Source: Chersky-840 sp963811775 (GTDB lineage Bacteria > Actinomycetota > Acidimicrobiia > Acidimicrobiales > UBA8190). From it: 64,000 nt of DNA. The notes beneath the pieces are model-generated. The model was not told the DNA's origin. It saw nothing but the letters and a program-made list of their open reading frames with translations, and made no database searches. The translations under genes and the position numbers were made by a program. The DNA is taken from NCBI GenBank assembly GCA_963811775.1, contig CAWESO010000002.1, positions 682,001 to 746,000 of the forward strand, written 5' to 3'. The first letter of the stretch is position 1. Each line of letters begins with the position of its first letter. Of the stretch, positions 1-9,690 are shown piece by piece.

Positions 1-646
1 GACCTCACCGTTGACGCCGGGGCGCTCGTGGCCGTGATGGGCCCGAGCGGGTCGGGCAAGAGCACGTTGCTGACCATCGCCGGAAGCTTGGAGGACGCCA
101 CCGATGGAGAGGTCCGCATCGCAGGGCACGCACTGACCGGCATGTCGCGCAACGACAAGGCCCGGCTGCGGCGCCGGTCCGTCGGATACGTCTTCCAGGA
201 CTTCAACCTGCTGGCCGGGCTCACCGCGGTGGAGAACGTGTCGTTGCCGTTGGAGCTCGACCGGATGGCGGCGCGCGAAAGCCCAGACCCAGGCGATGGC
301 GGTGCTCGAGGAGCTCGGCCTCGCCGACCGGTCAACGCACTTCCCCGACGAGCTCTCCGGCGGTGAGCGCCAGCGCGTCGCCATCGCCCGGGCCGTGGTC
401 GGTGAGCGCAAGCTCCTCCTCGCCGACGAGCCCTCGGGTGCCCTGGACTCGATCAACGGTGAGGCCGTCATGCGGCTGGTCCTCGCCGCCTGTCGTCGTG
501 GACTGGCCGCGGTCGTGGTGACACATGACGCCCAGCTCGCGTCGTGGGCCGACCGCGTCGTCTTCATCCGTGACGGCGTCATGGTGGACCAGACCGACCC
601 TCGGGCCGACCGCAAGTCGCTCCTCGAGCGCGTGCCGGGACGATGA
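1..646 (+). CDS. ABC transporter ATP-binding protein (MacB/LolD type), 5' truncated and frameshifted
   Basis: This is the ATPase of an exporter-type ABC system and should power the permease that follows. The Walker A motif GPSGSGKST lies near position 46 in frame 1 and is followed by a Q-loop (VFQDFNLL). The signature LSGGERQRVAIARA, Walker B LLLADEPSGALD and the H-loop VVVTHD all lie in frame 2. The frames meet at about 268-280 in a GCG/CGC-rich stretch, where one extra base would explain the switch. All catalytic motifs survive across the break, so a sequencing error is as likely as a pseudogene. The start codon lies left of the window. The stop overlaps the permease start by four bases (ATGA). 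Confidence 0.85.
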
Positions 647-3216
647 CGCTCACCCTCGACCGCCCATCCGCCGACCTGGGAACGGGCGATGGCGGTGTGC
701 CCGCACGCCGTGCCGTGCGGCGGTGGGCGTGGCGGCTGTTCTTCCGCGAGTGGCGCCAGCAGATCCTGGTCCTGGCGCTCATCGTCGTGGCCGTGGCCAC
801 GACCGTCGTGGGCGCCGCTGTCGCCGTCAATACCCCCACCCTCAGCCAGGTCGGCTTCGGTGCCGCCAACGCCAAGCTCCAGCTCCCCGCGTCGGATCCC
901 AAGCTGGCATCGGTCGTCTCGGCGCTCCAGCAGAAGGTGGGGCCGGTCGACGTCATCGACAACCAGACGCTCCTGGTCCCCGGTTCCATCACCACCTATG
1001 AATTGCGCGCCCAGAATCCCGACGGCGTCTACGGCAGAGCGATGCTGGGTGTGGTGCGGGGGCGCTTCCCCCGCGCCGGCGACGAAGTCGCCGTCACCTC
1101 CGGCGTGGCGGCCGATTTCGGGCTCCACGTGGGGGGCCTGTGGCACGACGACGGTGTCACCCGCCACGTCGTCGGCATCGTGCAAGACCCTCAGAACCTG
1201 CTCGACGAGTTCGCCCTCGTGCCGCCGGGCACGCTGGGCGCGACGGGACAGGTGACGCTGCTGTTCCACGCGTCGGCATTGCAGCGCTTTTCGCTCGGCC
1301 CGAACGTGCAGACCCCGCCCAACACGCTCAACGGCGGGTTCAACCCCGAGATCTTCGTGATCCTCATCGCCACCCTCGGCATGCTCCTCATCGGCCTCGT
1401 CGCCGTGGGCGGGTTCACCGTCCTGGCCCAGCGCCGCATGCGGTCCATCGGCATGCTCGGTGCGCTGGGGGCCACCGACAGGAACATCCGTCGGGTCGTG
1501 CAGTCCAACGGCCTGGCCGTTGGGATGGTGGGCACACTGGTCGGCGCGGTGCTGGGCCTGGGGGCTTGGATCGCCTACCGACCACATGTCGAGCAGGCGT
1601 CGCACCATCTGATCGGCACGTTCCAGCTGCCCTGGGCCGTGATCGTGCCGGCCCTGGCCCTGGCCGTCGTGACGGCGTGGTTGGCGGCGTCTCGTCCCGC
1701 CCGTGCGGTGACCCGCGTCCCCATCGTGACCGCCCTGTCGGGGCGCCCGGCACCGCCCCGGAAGCTGCACCGCTCGGCCGTCCCGGCCATGGTGTTTACG
1801 ATCGGGGCCTACTTTCTTCTGTTCTACGCCGGTGTCGGCAAGGGCAACGGCGGCGGGGCGCCCGAGCTCGTGCTCGGTTTCGTGGTCCTCACCGTCGGCA
1901 TGATCCTCCTCTCCCCGCTGGCCATCGCCACGGTGGCCGGGGTGTCGCAGCGCGCCCCGCTCGCGATCCGGCTGGCCCTGCGCGACCTGTCGCGCTACCG
2001 GGCCCGTTCGGGCTCGGCCCTCGGAGCGATCAGCCTCGGCGTGCTCATCGCCGCCACCGTGTGCGTGGCCGCTGCGGCCCGGTACGGCAACGTCCTCGAC
2101 TACGCCGGGCCCAACCTGGCCAACAATCAGTTGGTGGTGTACACCCCGAATTCGGGACCCACCGACGGCGGTCCCAACGGCGGCGGTCCCAACGGCGCTC
2201 CGACCACCCCGCAAGCGAGCAACGCCGCGCTCCAGGCGAAGACCGATGCCATCGCCTCGGCGCTCGGCAGCCACGACGTCCTGGCGCTCATGTCTCCCGA
2301 CGTCAATCTGGTGCACGAGGGCAGCGGCCGCAATTTCAACGGCCAGCTCTACGTGGCCACCCCGCAGCTGCTCAAGACGTTCGGCATCCCGGCCTCGGAG
2401 ATCGATCCCAAGGCCGACATCCTCACCATGCGGCCCGGCCTGTCCTCGATCTCCGACATGGACATGTTCTACGGCGGCGACGGGAACGGCGGGGGCGGCA
2501 AGACCATCTCCCCCTCGAATCCCGGCAACGGCCCGGTCGGGAACAGTGGCCCCGGCGGGCCCGGTGGTCCGGGTGGCTGCCAGCCCGGGAACTGTGTCGC
2601 CGATCCCCTCATGCAGACCGTCGGCGCTCTGCCGTCGGGGACCTCCGCGCCCAACACCGTGGTGACCGAGCACGCCGTCCACGCCGACCACGTGCAGACC
2701 AGTGTGGCCGGATGGATGATCCTGACCGGTCACCCCCTCGCCGAGACCCAGATCGCCAACGCCCGCCTCACGGCCGCATCGGTGGGCATGACCGTGGAGA
2801 GCAAGTCCGACTCGCCCTCGTCCAGCCAGGTCATCGACTGGGCCACGGTGGTCGGCATCCTGCTGGCCCTGGCCATCCTGGCCATGACCGTCGGCCTGAT
2901 CCGCAGCGAGACGGCCGGTGACCTTCGCATCCTGACCGCCACCGGCGCGGGCGCCGCCACCCGCCGGACGCTCACCGCGGCCACCGCCGGTGGGCTCGCC
3001 CTCATCGGGGCGGCCATGGGGGTGGTGGGCGCCTATCTGGCCTGCTTCGCCTTCTTCGCCGGCGCGCCCAACGGGGACGGCGTCGGCGAGTTGGCCAACA
3101 TCCCGCTCGCCAACCTGGCCGTCATCCTCGTCGGCATGCCGCTCGTGGGCGCCGCCGCCGCGTGGCTGCTGGGCGGGCGCCAACCTCCGTACATCTCCCA
3201 GAAGCCCCTGGAGTGA
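643..3216 (+). CDS. FtsX-like ABC transporter permease
   Basis: This 857-residue permease partners the preceding ATPase. It has a first membrane segment near residues 40-63, a large outer domain (65-235), then membrane segments near 237-262, 286-310, 328-348, 380-397, 410-430 and 450-475. A second outer domain (480-735) is followed by three segments near 735-757, 780-805 and 825-848. This is the duplicated FtsX arrangement of MacB-like systems that export lipoproteins, peptides or drugs rather than import nutrients. The second outer domain carries Gly/Pro/Asn-rich low-complexity linkers (about 505-530 and 620-660). The substrate cannot be told from sequence. Its start overlaps the ATPase stop, indicating translational coupling. 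Confidence 0.9.
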   Translation: MTLTLDRPSADLGTGDGGVPARRAVRRWAWRLFFREWRQQILVLALIVVAVATTVVGAAVAVNTPTLSQVGFGAANAKLQLPASDPKLASVVSALQQKVGPVDVIDNQTLLVPGSITTYELRAQNPDGVYGRAMLGVVRGRFPRAGDEVAVTSGVAADFGLHVGGLWHDDGVTRHVVGIVQDPQNLLDEFALVPPGTLGATGQVTLLFHASALQRFSLGPNVQTPPNTLNGGFNPEIFVILIATLGMLLIGLVAVGGFTVLAQRRMRSIGMLGALGATDRNIRRVVQSNGLAVGMVGTLVGAVLGLGAWIAYRPHVEQASHHLIGTFQLPWAVIVPALALAVVTAWLAASRPARAVTRVPIVTALSGRPAPPRKLHRSAVPAMVFTIGAYFLLFYAGVGKGNGGGAPELVLGFVVLTVGMILLSPLAIATVAGVSQRAPLAIRLALRDLSRYRARSGSALGAISLGVLIAATVCVAAAARYGNVLDYAGPNLANNQLVVYTPNSGPTDGGPNGGGPNGAPTTPQASNAALQAKTDAIASALGSHDVLALMSPDVNLVHEGSGRNFNGQLYVATPQLLKTFGIPASEIDPKADILTMRPGLSSISDMDMFYGGDGNGGGGKTISPSNPGNGPVGNSGPGGPGGPGGCQPGNCVADPLMQTVGALPSGTSAPNTVVTEHAVHADHVQTSVAGWMILTGHPLAETQIANARLTAASVGMTVESKSDSPSSSQVIDWATVVGILLALAILAMTVGLIRSETAGDLRILTATGAGAATRRTLTAATAGGLALIGAAMGVVGAYLACFAFFAGAPNGDGVGELANIPLANLAVILVGMPLVGAAAAWLLGGRQPPYISQKPLE

Positions 3217-3256
3217 CGATCCGGTCGGGCGTGGGCAGTGCCGGCGACGCTCGTGG

Positions 3257-5581
3257 TCAGCGCCCGATCGGCTCGCTCACGCCGCGTGTGATGCGCTCGG
3301 CCGGTGCGCTTCCGTCGTCCTGTGGCGCCGGGAGCGGCGCGCCGTCGCCGGACGGTGCGGGCGGCCGCGCGTCGACCTCCACCCCGAGGGTCGGCACGAC
3401 CTTGTCGAGCCAGCGCGGCATGTACCAGTTGGACCGGCCGAGCACCTCCATCACCGACGGGACGAGCACGAGCCGCACCAGGCTGGCGTCGATGAGGATG
3501 GAGGCGGCGAGACCGAGGCCGAACACCTTCAGGATCCGCAGCGGGTCACCGATCACGAAGGACCCGAAGACACAGATCATGATGGCCGCGGCGGACGTGA
3601 TGACGCGTGCGGTCTTGGCCAGGCCGTCGGCGACCGCGGCGGAGTTGTCGCCCGTCCGCCGCCACTCCTCGCGGATGCGGCTGAGGAGGAAGACCTCGTA
3701 GTCCATGGACAGCCCGAACAGGATGGTGAACATCATGAGCGGGATCCACGGGTCGATGGGCCCGGTGCGGCCGATGTCGATGACCGAACCTCCCCAGCCC
3801 CACTGGAAGACGGCCACGATGACGCCGTAGGCGGCACCGACCGACAACAGGTTCATCACCGCCGCCTTGAGCGGGATCACCACCGACCGGAAGACCGCCA
3901 TGAGCAGCAGGAAGGCCAGGATGATGACGGCGGTGATCACCCACGGCAGCCGGTGCGACAGGTAGGACGACGCGTCCACGCCGGCGGCGGTCTCGCCGCC
4001 CACCAACACCCTGAGCGCCGACCCCGACGTGGCCCGGGGGATGACCGTGCTGCGCAGGGTCGTCACGAGCTGCGAGGTCTGCGCGGCCTGGGGCGCGGTG
4101 GTCGGATAGGCGATGATCACCGCCGCGCTGTGGTCCGCGTTGACCTCCACCGGTGCGGCGACGGCGACGCCGGGCGTGGCCCGCAGGACCGAGTCGAGCT
4201 TGTCCATGGTGGCGACGTCGGTGGTCGACGACAGGGGCGCGGCCACGACGAGCGGGCCGTTGAAGCCCGGACCGAACCCCTCGGCCAGCAGGTCGAAGGC
4301 CTGGCGTGTCGTCAGCGTGGTCGGGTCGTTGCTGGCGTCGGTGAAGGCCAGGCGCATGGAGAACAGCGGGATGGCCAGGGTCACCAGCACCAGCAGGGCG
4401 ACGATTCCCGAGGTCCACGGGCGCCGCTGGATCATCCGGCTCCAGCGGTACCAGAAACTGTCGGGTGCGGGCGTGGCCCCGGTTTGCAGCAGCTTGGGAA
4501 GGTGCAGCCGGTCGATGGCCCGGCCGGCGAAGCCGAGCATGGCCGGGAGCAGGGTGAGCGCTCCGGCCATGACGAGGAGCACCGCCGCGATCGTCCCTAC
4601 GGCGAGCCCCTGGAGGAACGGCAGTTGCAGCACGAACAGCCCGAGCAGGGAGATGACCACCGTCGTGCCGGCGAAGAGCACCGACCGTCCCGAGGTGGCG
4701 TGGGCGGTCGACACGGCCCGGCGGGGATCGCGCCCTTCGAACAGTCCCTGCCGGTAGCGGGTGACGATGAACAGGGCGTAGTCGATGCCCACGCCCAACC
4801 CGATCATGGCCAGCATCTCGGGAGCGAAGATCGGCACGTTGAGGACGTGGCTGAGCAGGTCCTCGAGCGCGAAGCCGATGGCGATGCCGAAGAGGGCGGT
4901 GAGGACGGGGAGGCCCATGGCCACCACCGAACCGAAGGCGATGAGCATGATGATCATGGCGCCGAGGATCCCGGCCCCCTCGCTTGGCCCGGGAGCGGCG
5001 GTGATGACGTTGCCGATGGGGCCACCGCCGAGGGCGACGCGGTAGCCGGAGCGGTCGAAGGACTCAGCCGCGTCGATGACCTTCGTGACCGCGGCGTTGG
5101 GAACGGTGGAGACGTCCTCGTTGAACTGCACCACGGCGAAGGCGATGTGACCGTCGGACGAGATCTGGTGGGAGGCGGGGTCGAAGGGGCTGCGCACCCC
5201 CGACACGTGGGCCAGACCCGACAGCCGATGGACGAGAGCCGTCGTCGTCGCCCGGTTCGCCGGCGACGCGACGGGGCCCGTGGTCGAGATGACCACGTCC
5301 GCGCTCGTCCCCGCCGTCTGGGGGAAGCGGGCGGTGAGGAGGTTCTGGACCTGCTGGGAGGCCGAGTTCCCCGAGCCGAAGGAGTCCTGGAACCGGCTAC
5401 CCATGGACTGGGCCACGACGGTGATGACGATGATGACGCCGATCCAGACGAGCAGGACGCGCCGGCGGTGGTCGAAGCACCATCCCGCCAACCGTCCCAG
5501 CGCGCTGTGCTCGGCCGTGGGGGCGCCTGCGGTCGACGGGGCAGCGGGGCCAGCGGTGGAGGTTGATCTGCTATAATTCAT
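3257..5581 (-). CDS. MMPL family RND transporter
   Basis: This is a 774-residue RND-superfamily exporter of the MMPL type, which moves lipids or hydrophobic compounds using the proton gradient. After a short N-terminal tail comes a membrane segment (LLVWIGVIIVITVVA), a roughly 150-residue outer domain and a five-segment bundle, and this plan is repeated in the second half. The charged membrane motif GVGIDYALFIVTRYRQG in the first bundle and its counterpart GLSMDYEVFLLSRIREE in the second are typical. The reading frame is open to 5761, but ATG at 5581 is preferred because a promoter and a shared operator lie immediately upstream. It is divergent from a TetR gene, its likely regulator. Confidence 0.9.
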   Translation of the reverse strand: MNYSRSTSTAGPAAPSTAGAPTAEHSALGRLAGWCFDHRRRVLLVWIGVIIVITVVAQSMGSRFQDSFGSGNSASQQVQNLLTARFPQTAGTSADVVISTTGPVASPANRATTTALVHRLSGLAHVSGVRSPFDPASHQISSDGHIAFAVVQFNEDVSTVPNAAVTKVIDAAESFDRSGYRVALGGGPIGNVITAAPGPSEGAGILGAMIIMLIAFGSVVAMGLPVLTALFGIAIGFALEDLLSHVLNVPIFAPEMLAMIGLGVGIDYALFIVTRYRQGLFEGRDPRRAVSTAHATSGRSVLFAGTTVVISLLGLFVLQLPFLQGLAVGTIAAVLLVMAGALTLLPAMLGFAGRAIDRLHLPKLLQTGATPAPDSFWYRWSRMIQRRPWTSGIVALLVLVTLAIPLFSMRLAFTDASNDPTTLTTRQAFDLLAEGFGPGFNGPLVVAAPLSSTTDVATMDKLDSVLRATPGVAVAAPVEVNADHSAAVIIAYPTTAPQAAQTSQLVTTLRSTVIPRATSGSALRVLVGGETAAGVDASSYLSHRLPWVITAVIILAFLLLMAVFRSVVIPLKAAVMNLLSVGAAYGVIVAVFQWGWGGSVIDIGRTGPIDPWIPLMMFTILFGLSMDYEVFLLSRIREEWRRTGDNSAAVADGLAKTARVITSAAAIMICVFGSFVIGDPLRILKVFGLGLAASILIDASLVRLVLVPSVMEVLGRSNWYMPRWLDKVVPTLGVEVDARPPAPSGDGAPLPAPQDDGSAPAERITRGVSEPIGR

Positions 5582-5597
5582 CACTGATGAGTTATAG
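5571..5597. promoter_or_regulatory. Palindromic operator and overlapping divergent promoters of TetR/MMPL
   Basis: A 27-bp palindrome centred on 5584 pairs at 12 of 13 positions (half-site CTATAANTCATCA). It contains a forward TATAAT at 5572-5577 and a reverse TATAAC at 5596-5591. For the MMPL gene a -35-like TTCACT lies at 5619-5614 with a 17-bp spacer. The predicted start site falls about three bases from the ATG, so that mRNA would be nearly leaderless. The operator covers both -10 elements and the MMPL start codon, so one TetR dimer could shut off both directions. Confidence 0.75.
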
Positions 5598-5645
5598 CAC
5601 GGTCCGCTCCCGCAGTGAAAGCCCCGGGGCCTGCCCGTCGCCTCG

Positions 5646-6239
5646 ATGATGGCGGAACGGGGCCGACGGCCCGGCAACGTCGACACCCGGGCCGAGATCG
5701 TCGAGGCCGCCCGGGCCGCCTTCGCCGAGGACGGGTACGCCGAGTCCAGCATGCGGGGCATCGCCCGCCGGGCCGAGGTGGACCCCGCCCTCGTCCACCA
5801 CTACTTCGCCGACAAGGCGAGCCTGTTTATGGAGACCATGGCCCTGTCCATGGACCCCCGCACCATCAAGGCCTCGTTCGACACCGACGGGTTCAGCGGC
5901 GAGCAACTGGTCGAGCGGTTCCTCGGCCAGTGGGAACGTCCGGGCACATCGGGCTCGCCCCAGTTCCTGAGCCTGGCCCAGGCCATGACGGCCTCGCCCG
6001 AGGTCGCCGACAACGTGCGGGCCTTCCTCGTCGAGCGGATCGGGCTGGTGGGTGCACCGGGGGAGGACGAGGCGACACGGCAGCGACGGCGCGCCCTCGT
6101 GTCCTCGCAACTCCTCGGCCTGGCCTGGAACCGATATGTCATGCGCCTGGAGCCGATCGCGTCGGCGCCACGGTCGGACGTGGCCCGCTGGGCCGGCCCC
6201 GCCATCGACCGCTACGCCACGGGCGAGCTCGCGGACTGA
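5646..6239 (+). CDS. TetR/AcrR family transcriptional regulator
   Basis: This 197-residue repressor has the TetR N-terminal helix-turn-helix. Residues 14-60 read as the usual pattern, with IVEAARAAFAEDGY, then MRGIARRAEV, then the recognition helix region PALVHHYFADKASLF. The C-terminal two-thirds is a helical ligand and dimer domain of the TetR_C_33-like type. ATG codons occur at 5646 and 5649, and either could be the start. It is divergent from the MMPL exporter with a 27-bp palindrome between them. The likely role is ligand-responsive repression of the exporter and of itself. The inducer is unknown. Confidence 0.9.
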   Translation: MMAERGRRPGNVDTRAEIVEAARAAFAEDGYAESSMRGIARRAEVDPALVHHYFADKASLFMETMALSMDPRTIKASFDTDGFSGEQLVERFLGQWERPGTSGSPQFLSLAQAMTASPEVADNVRAFLVERIGLVGAPGEDEATRQRRRALVSSQLLGLAWNRYVMRLEPIASAPRSDVARWAGPAIDRYATGELAD

Positions 6240-6246
6240 CCGAGGT

Positions 6247-7917
6247 TCACGACCGCGCCACCACACGCCCGTCCTCGAGCTCGACGCGCGCCGTGAGATG
6301 CAGCGTTTCGAGCAGTGCCCGGTCGTGGGTCACGAGGAGCAGCGTCCCCGGCCACGTGTCGAGAGCCTGCTCGAGCTGTTCGATGGCGGGCAGGTCGAGG
6401 TGGTTGGTGGGCTCGTCGAGGACGAGGCAGTTCGTGCCCCGGGCCACGAGCAGGGCGAGCTCGGCCCGGGTTCGCTCTCCCGGGGACAGCGACGACGCGT
6501 GGCGCAGCACCTGCGACGCGCCCAGCCCGAACTTGGCCAGGAGCGAGCGCGCCTCGGCCACGGTCATGGCCCGTCCCGACGCCGACAAGAAGGCGTCGAG
6601 CAGACTGGCGCCATCGTCGGAGAAGCGATGCCGCTCCTGCCCGAGCTCGCCCACGACCACCGACGGGCCCAGTGCCGCCGACCCGTCGTCGAGCGGCACC
6701 CGCCCCAGCAGGGCGGCGAGGAGGGTGGTCTTGCCGCTCCCGTTGGGGCCCACCAACGCGATGCGATCGGCCCATCGCACCTCCAGATCAACCGGACCGA
6801 GGGTCCAGTCGCCGCGCCGGACGACCCCGCCCGCCAGGCGCGCCACCACGTCGCCACTGCGCCGGGCCGAGGCGAGCTCGAGGTGGAGCTGCCAGGGCTC
6901 GAAGGGCTTGTCGACGGCGTCGAGGTTCTCCAGGGCCCGCTCGGTGATGCGGACCTTGCCGGCCTGCTTCTCGGTGCGGTTGACCCGGAAGTCGCGCTGG
7001 GCCTTGTCGTTGTCGCGTCGCGGCCCCTTTTCCTTGGCGACACCGACGGTGGCCCACTGCCGCTGGGTCCGCTCGCGCTGGCGCAGGCGGTCACGCTCGT
7101 CCACATAGCTCGCGTACGCCTCCTCGGCGTGGCGCCGGGCGACGGCCTTGGTCTCGAGATACGAGGCGAACCCACCGCCGTACCAGGTGGCGCGGTGCGA
7201 CGCCTGGTCGATGTCGACCACGGCGGTGACGACCTGCTCGAGGAAGGCACGGTCGTGCGACACGACCACGAGCCCGCCGGCGCGCTGCGACAGGAAGCGC
7301 TCTAGACGGCTGAGGCCGTCGAAGTCGAGATTGTTGGTGGGCTCGTCGAGGAGCAGCACGTCGTGGCGGGCGAGCACCAGCGCGGCCAGGGCCGAGCGCG
7401 CCCGCTGGCCACCCGACAGCGCCGCGGTGGGCAGCTCGAGCAGTCCGACGGGGAGGCCGAGGTCGTCGAGCACGCCGGCCGAGCGCGCCTCGAAGTCCGG
7501 GCCGCCCAGCGCCAGATAGCGCTCGAGCGCCACCGTGTAGCGGTCCTGGGCGCCGGCCTCGCCCGTGGCCAGCGCGTCGGCGGCCGCCTCGAGCTCGATC
7601 GAGGCCGGGCCCACGTCGGTGCGCCGGGCCAAGAAGTCGCCGAGCGTCTCGCCGGGGCGCGCCTCGAGTTCCTGCGCCAGATAGGCGACGGTGGCGGCGG
7701 GCGGGCTCATCGACACCCGGCCGGCGTCGGGAGCCTCGAGCCCGGCGAGCACGCGCAACAGGGTGGTCTTGCCCACCCCGTTGGGGCCCACCACGCCCAC
7801 GCGGTGCTCGGGCCCGACCACGAGGTCGACCTCGGTGAGGATCTGGGCCGAGCCGCGCGACAGCGACACGCGATGGGCGACAACGGTGGCCGACGGGGGT
7901 GATGACGAAGGCGGCAC
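6247..7917 (-). CDS. ABC-F family ATP-binding protein
   Basis: This 556-residue protein has two ABC domains in one chain and no membrane segment, which defines the ABC-F group. These act on the ribosome in translation or antibiotic protection. The first half has Walker A GPNGVGKTTLL, signature LSGGQRAR and Walker B LLLDEPTNNLD. The second has GPNGSGKTTLL, LSPGERTR and LVLDEPTNHLD. A charged linker with many Arg and Lys residues lies between them. The start is taken as GTG at 7917, which has a GGAG six bases upstream. The frame runs open to 8337, but that extension is Arg/Pro-rich and not family-like. Whether it gives resistance or is a housekeeping factor cannot be decided here. Confidence 0.88.
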   Translation of the reverse strand: MPPSSSPPSATVVAHRVSLSRGSAQILTEVDLVVGPEHRVGVVGPNGVGKTTLLRVLAGLEAPDAGRVSMSPPAATVAYLAQELEARPGETLGDFLARRTDVGPASIELEAAADALATGEAGAQDRYTVALERYLALGGPDFEARSAGVLDDLGLPVGLLELPTAALSGGQRARSALAALVLARHDVLLLDEPTNNLDFDGLSRLERFLSQRAGGLVVVSHDRAFLEQVVTAVVDIDQASHRATWYGGGFASYLETKAVARRHAEEAYASYVDERDRLRQRERTQRQWATVGVAKEKGPRRDNDKAQRDFRVNRTEKQAGKVRITERALENLDAVDKPFEPWQLHLELASARRSGDVVARLAGGVVRRGDWTLGPVDLEVRWADRIALVGPNGSGKTTLLAALLGRVPLDDGSAALGPSVVVGELGQERHRFSDDGASLLDAFLSASGRAMTVAEARSLLAKFGLGASQVLRHASSLSPGERTRAELALLVARGTNCLVLDEPTNHLDLPAIEQLEQALDTWPGTLLLVTHDRALLETLHLTARVELEDGRVVARS

Positions 7918-8192
7918 GCTGATCTCCAGGGGGCTCGGGTGGTGGTTCGGGCGCAGCGACGGGAGATCAGTTCCGCACGGGCCCATGGTACCGGCCCGCG
8001 AGCCACGTCGTGTGCGCTCGTGTGCGCGCCGCGGCCGCAAAGGCGCTGGCGACACTGGAATTTCGACCGGACCGGGGGGCTGAAGCAGGCGGCGCACACG
8101 GACTGGGTAGCCTCCAAGGTGCGGACTGCGACAGCGCACGGAGCAGCGCGGTGCGCTTCCCCCCCGGCCATCTCCCTCGAGCACGAGGAGCC

Positions 8193-9362
8193 ATGCCCGA
8201 CTACCAGATACTCGTGCCCCCCCCTCGACGCCACCGCAGGCTCTGGACGGGCGTGATCGTCGGCGTGGTGGTCCTGGCCGTGGCGGCCGGGGCGTTCGTG
8301 GTGGGCCGGCACATCGATGCCACGCACACGGCGCCACCTGACGGCAAGGGCAGCGACGCGACGACGCCGGCCTCGTTCGCCGTCGTGTCCACCGTGCCCG
8401 AGACCGGCGCCACCGACGTGGCTTCCAACCAGAGAGTCACCGTCCACCTGTCTGCAGCGGTCAACGGGGCCACAGGCATGCCGACGTTCGACCCACCCGT
8501 GCCGGGCACATGGCGTCAGACCGGGCCCACGACGTTGTCCTTCATGGCCACGGCGCCGTTCCTTCCGACCAGCACCGAGACGCTCAGCATCCCCGACGGC
8601 ACGGCGGGCCCGCACAGCTCGACCGGGGCGACGCTCGCCGACCCCGTCACCGTCACCTTCACCGTGGCCCAGGCGAGCACGGAGCGACTGCAACAGCTGC
8701 TGGCGCAGCTGGACTATCTCCCGCTGTCGTTCACCCCCACGGCCCCGCTCAAGTCGCCCGTCGACGCCACCGTGGCGCAGGCCGGCTCGTTCGCATGGCG
8801 CTGGCCCACCATGCCGGCCTCACTCACCTCGCTGTGGGCCGAGGGATACGAGAACGTCATCACCAAGGGCGCGGTCATGAACTTCGAGAACCAGAACGGC
8901 CTGACCGTCGACGGGCTGGCCGGTCCGCGGGTGTGGTCGGCGCTGCTCGCCGACCTCGCCACCAACAAGGTGAACGCCGACCCCTACACCTACGCGTACG
9001 TGTCCAAGGTGCTCCCCGAGTATCTGACCATGTACGAGAACGGGGCGCCGGTGCTGAGCAACATCGCCGTCAACACCGGTGCGCCGGGAGCAGACACCAC
9101 CGACGGCACCTACCCCGTGTTCGAACACGTCACGAGCTCGCGCATGCAGGGCACGAACCCCGACGGCACGAAGTACGACGATCCCGACGTCCCCTGGGCC
9201 AGCTACTTCAACGGGGGGGATGCGCTGCACGGCTTCGTGCGGGCCAGCTACGGCTTCCCCCAGAGCAACGGGTGTGTCGAGATGCGGATCGCCGACGCGG
9301 CGAAGGTGTGGCCCCTGGCGCCCATCGGGACCCTGGTGACGGTGGTCGGCCCCGCGTCGTAG
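8193..9362 (+). CDS. L,D-transpeptidase with N-terminal membrane anchor, Ig-like and peptidoglycan-binding domains
   Basis: This 389-residue cell-wall enzyme should make 3-3 cross-links in peptidoglycan outside the membrane. An N-terminal anchor (VIVGVVVLAVAAGAFVV) is followed by a Ser/Thr-rich spacer, an Ig-like domain, a peptidoglycan-binding domain around LTVDGLAGPRVW, and the YkuD catalytic domain. The catalytic Cys sits in QSNGCVEM, with the upstream His in ALHGFVR. The usual residue before the GC is His (SHGC), so SNGC is a variant. A GAGGAG ribosome site lies just before ATG 8193. The gene stands alone, divergent from the ABC-F gene. Confidence 0.88.
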   Translation: MPDYQILVPPPRRHRRLWTGVIVGVVVLAVAAGAFVVGRHIDATHTAPPDGKGSDATTPASFAVVSTVPETGATDVASNQRVTVHLSAAVNGATGMPTFDPPVPGTWRQTGPTTLSFMATAPFLPTSTETLSIPDGTAGPHSSTGATLADPVTVTFTVAQASTERLQQLLAQLDYLPLSFTPTAPLKSPVDATVAQAGSFAWRWPTMPASLTSLWAEGYENVITKGAVMNFENQNGLTVDGLAGPRVWSALLADLATNKVNADPYTYAYVSKVLPEYLTMYENGAPVLSNIAVNTGAPGADTTDGTYPVFEHVTSSRMQGTNPDGTKYDDPDVPWASYFNGGDALHGFVRASYGFPQSNGCVEMRIADAAKVWPLAPIGTLVTVVGPAS

Positions 9363-9397
9363 AGACCGCTAGGGGAGCGAGTTGACCGAGCCGCCGT

Positions 9398-9661
9398 TTA
9401 GCAGGGCCGACCCCATTCGGCGCGGCGGAAGGCGACGACGGTGCCCGTGGGCTCGGGCCCGGCGAGCGCGGTGCCCATCCGCACGAGGGTGAGGCCGACC
9501 GGTCGCAGCAAGGTCCACCCCGGCGACCGGCGCGTCCGCGCCGTCCCGTCGCCGGTCCGGCCCGAGGGCCGGGCCAGTCGGCGCAGCTCGCGCACCCGGT
9601 CGTCGGCCAGGGGGCCCTGGTTGCCGGGGTTCATCATCGAGACCGCTTCGTCCTCGTGCAC
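9398..9661 (-). CDS. Small basic hypothetical protein
   Basis: This is an 87-residue Arg-rich protein that I do not recognise. Residues 10-33 form a predicted amphipathic helix around DDRVRELRRLAR, followed by a basic middle and a hydrophobic LRPVGLTLVRMGTALAG stretch. This layout recalls the small membrane-proximal proteins common in actinobacteria. It is divergent from the ArsR gene, with only 67 bases between them, and may share its regulatory region. Coding status rests on the lack of any better frame and on composition. Confidence 0.5.
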   Translation of the reverse strand: MHEDEAVSMMNPGNQGPLADDRVRELRRLARPSGRTGDGTARTRRSPGWTLLRPVGLTLVRMGTALAGPEPTGTVVAFRRAEWGRPC

Positions 9662-9690
9662 CGCATCCTCCGAGTGTACGCCTCGGGGAC

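Noticed and set aside
2990..5566. Very long open frame opposite the MMPL gene (858 codons)
   Set aside because: It is the antisense shadow of a high-GC gene. It is rich in Asp/Gly/Arg/His with no domain, and the minus-strand MMPL protein has clear family motifs.
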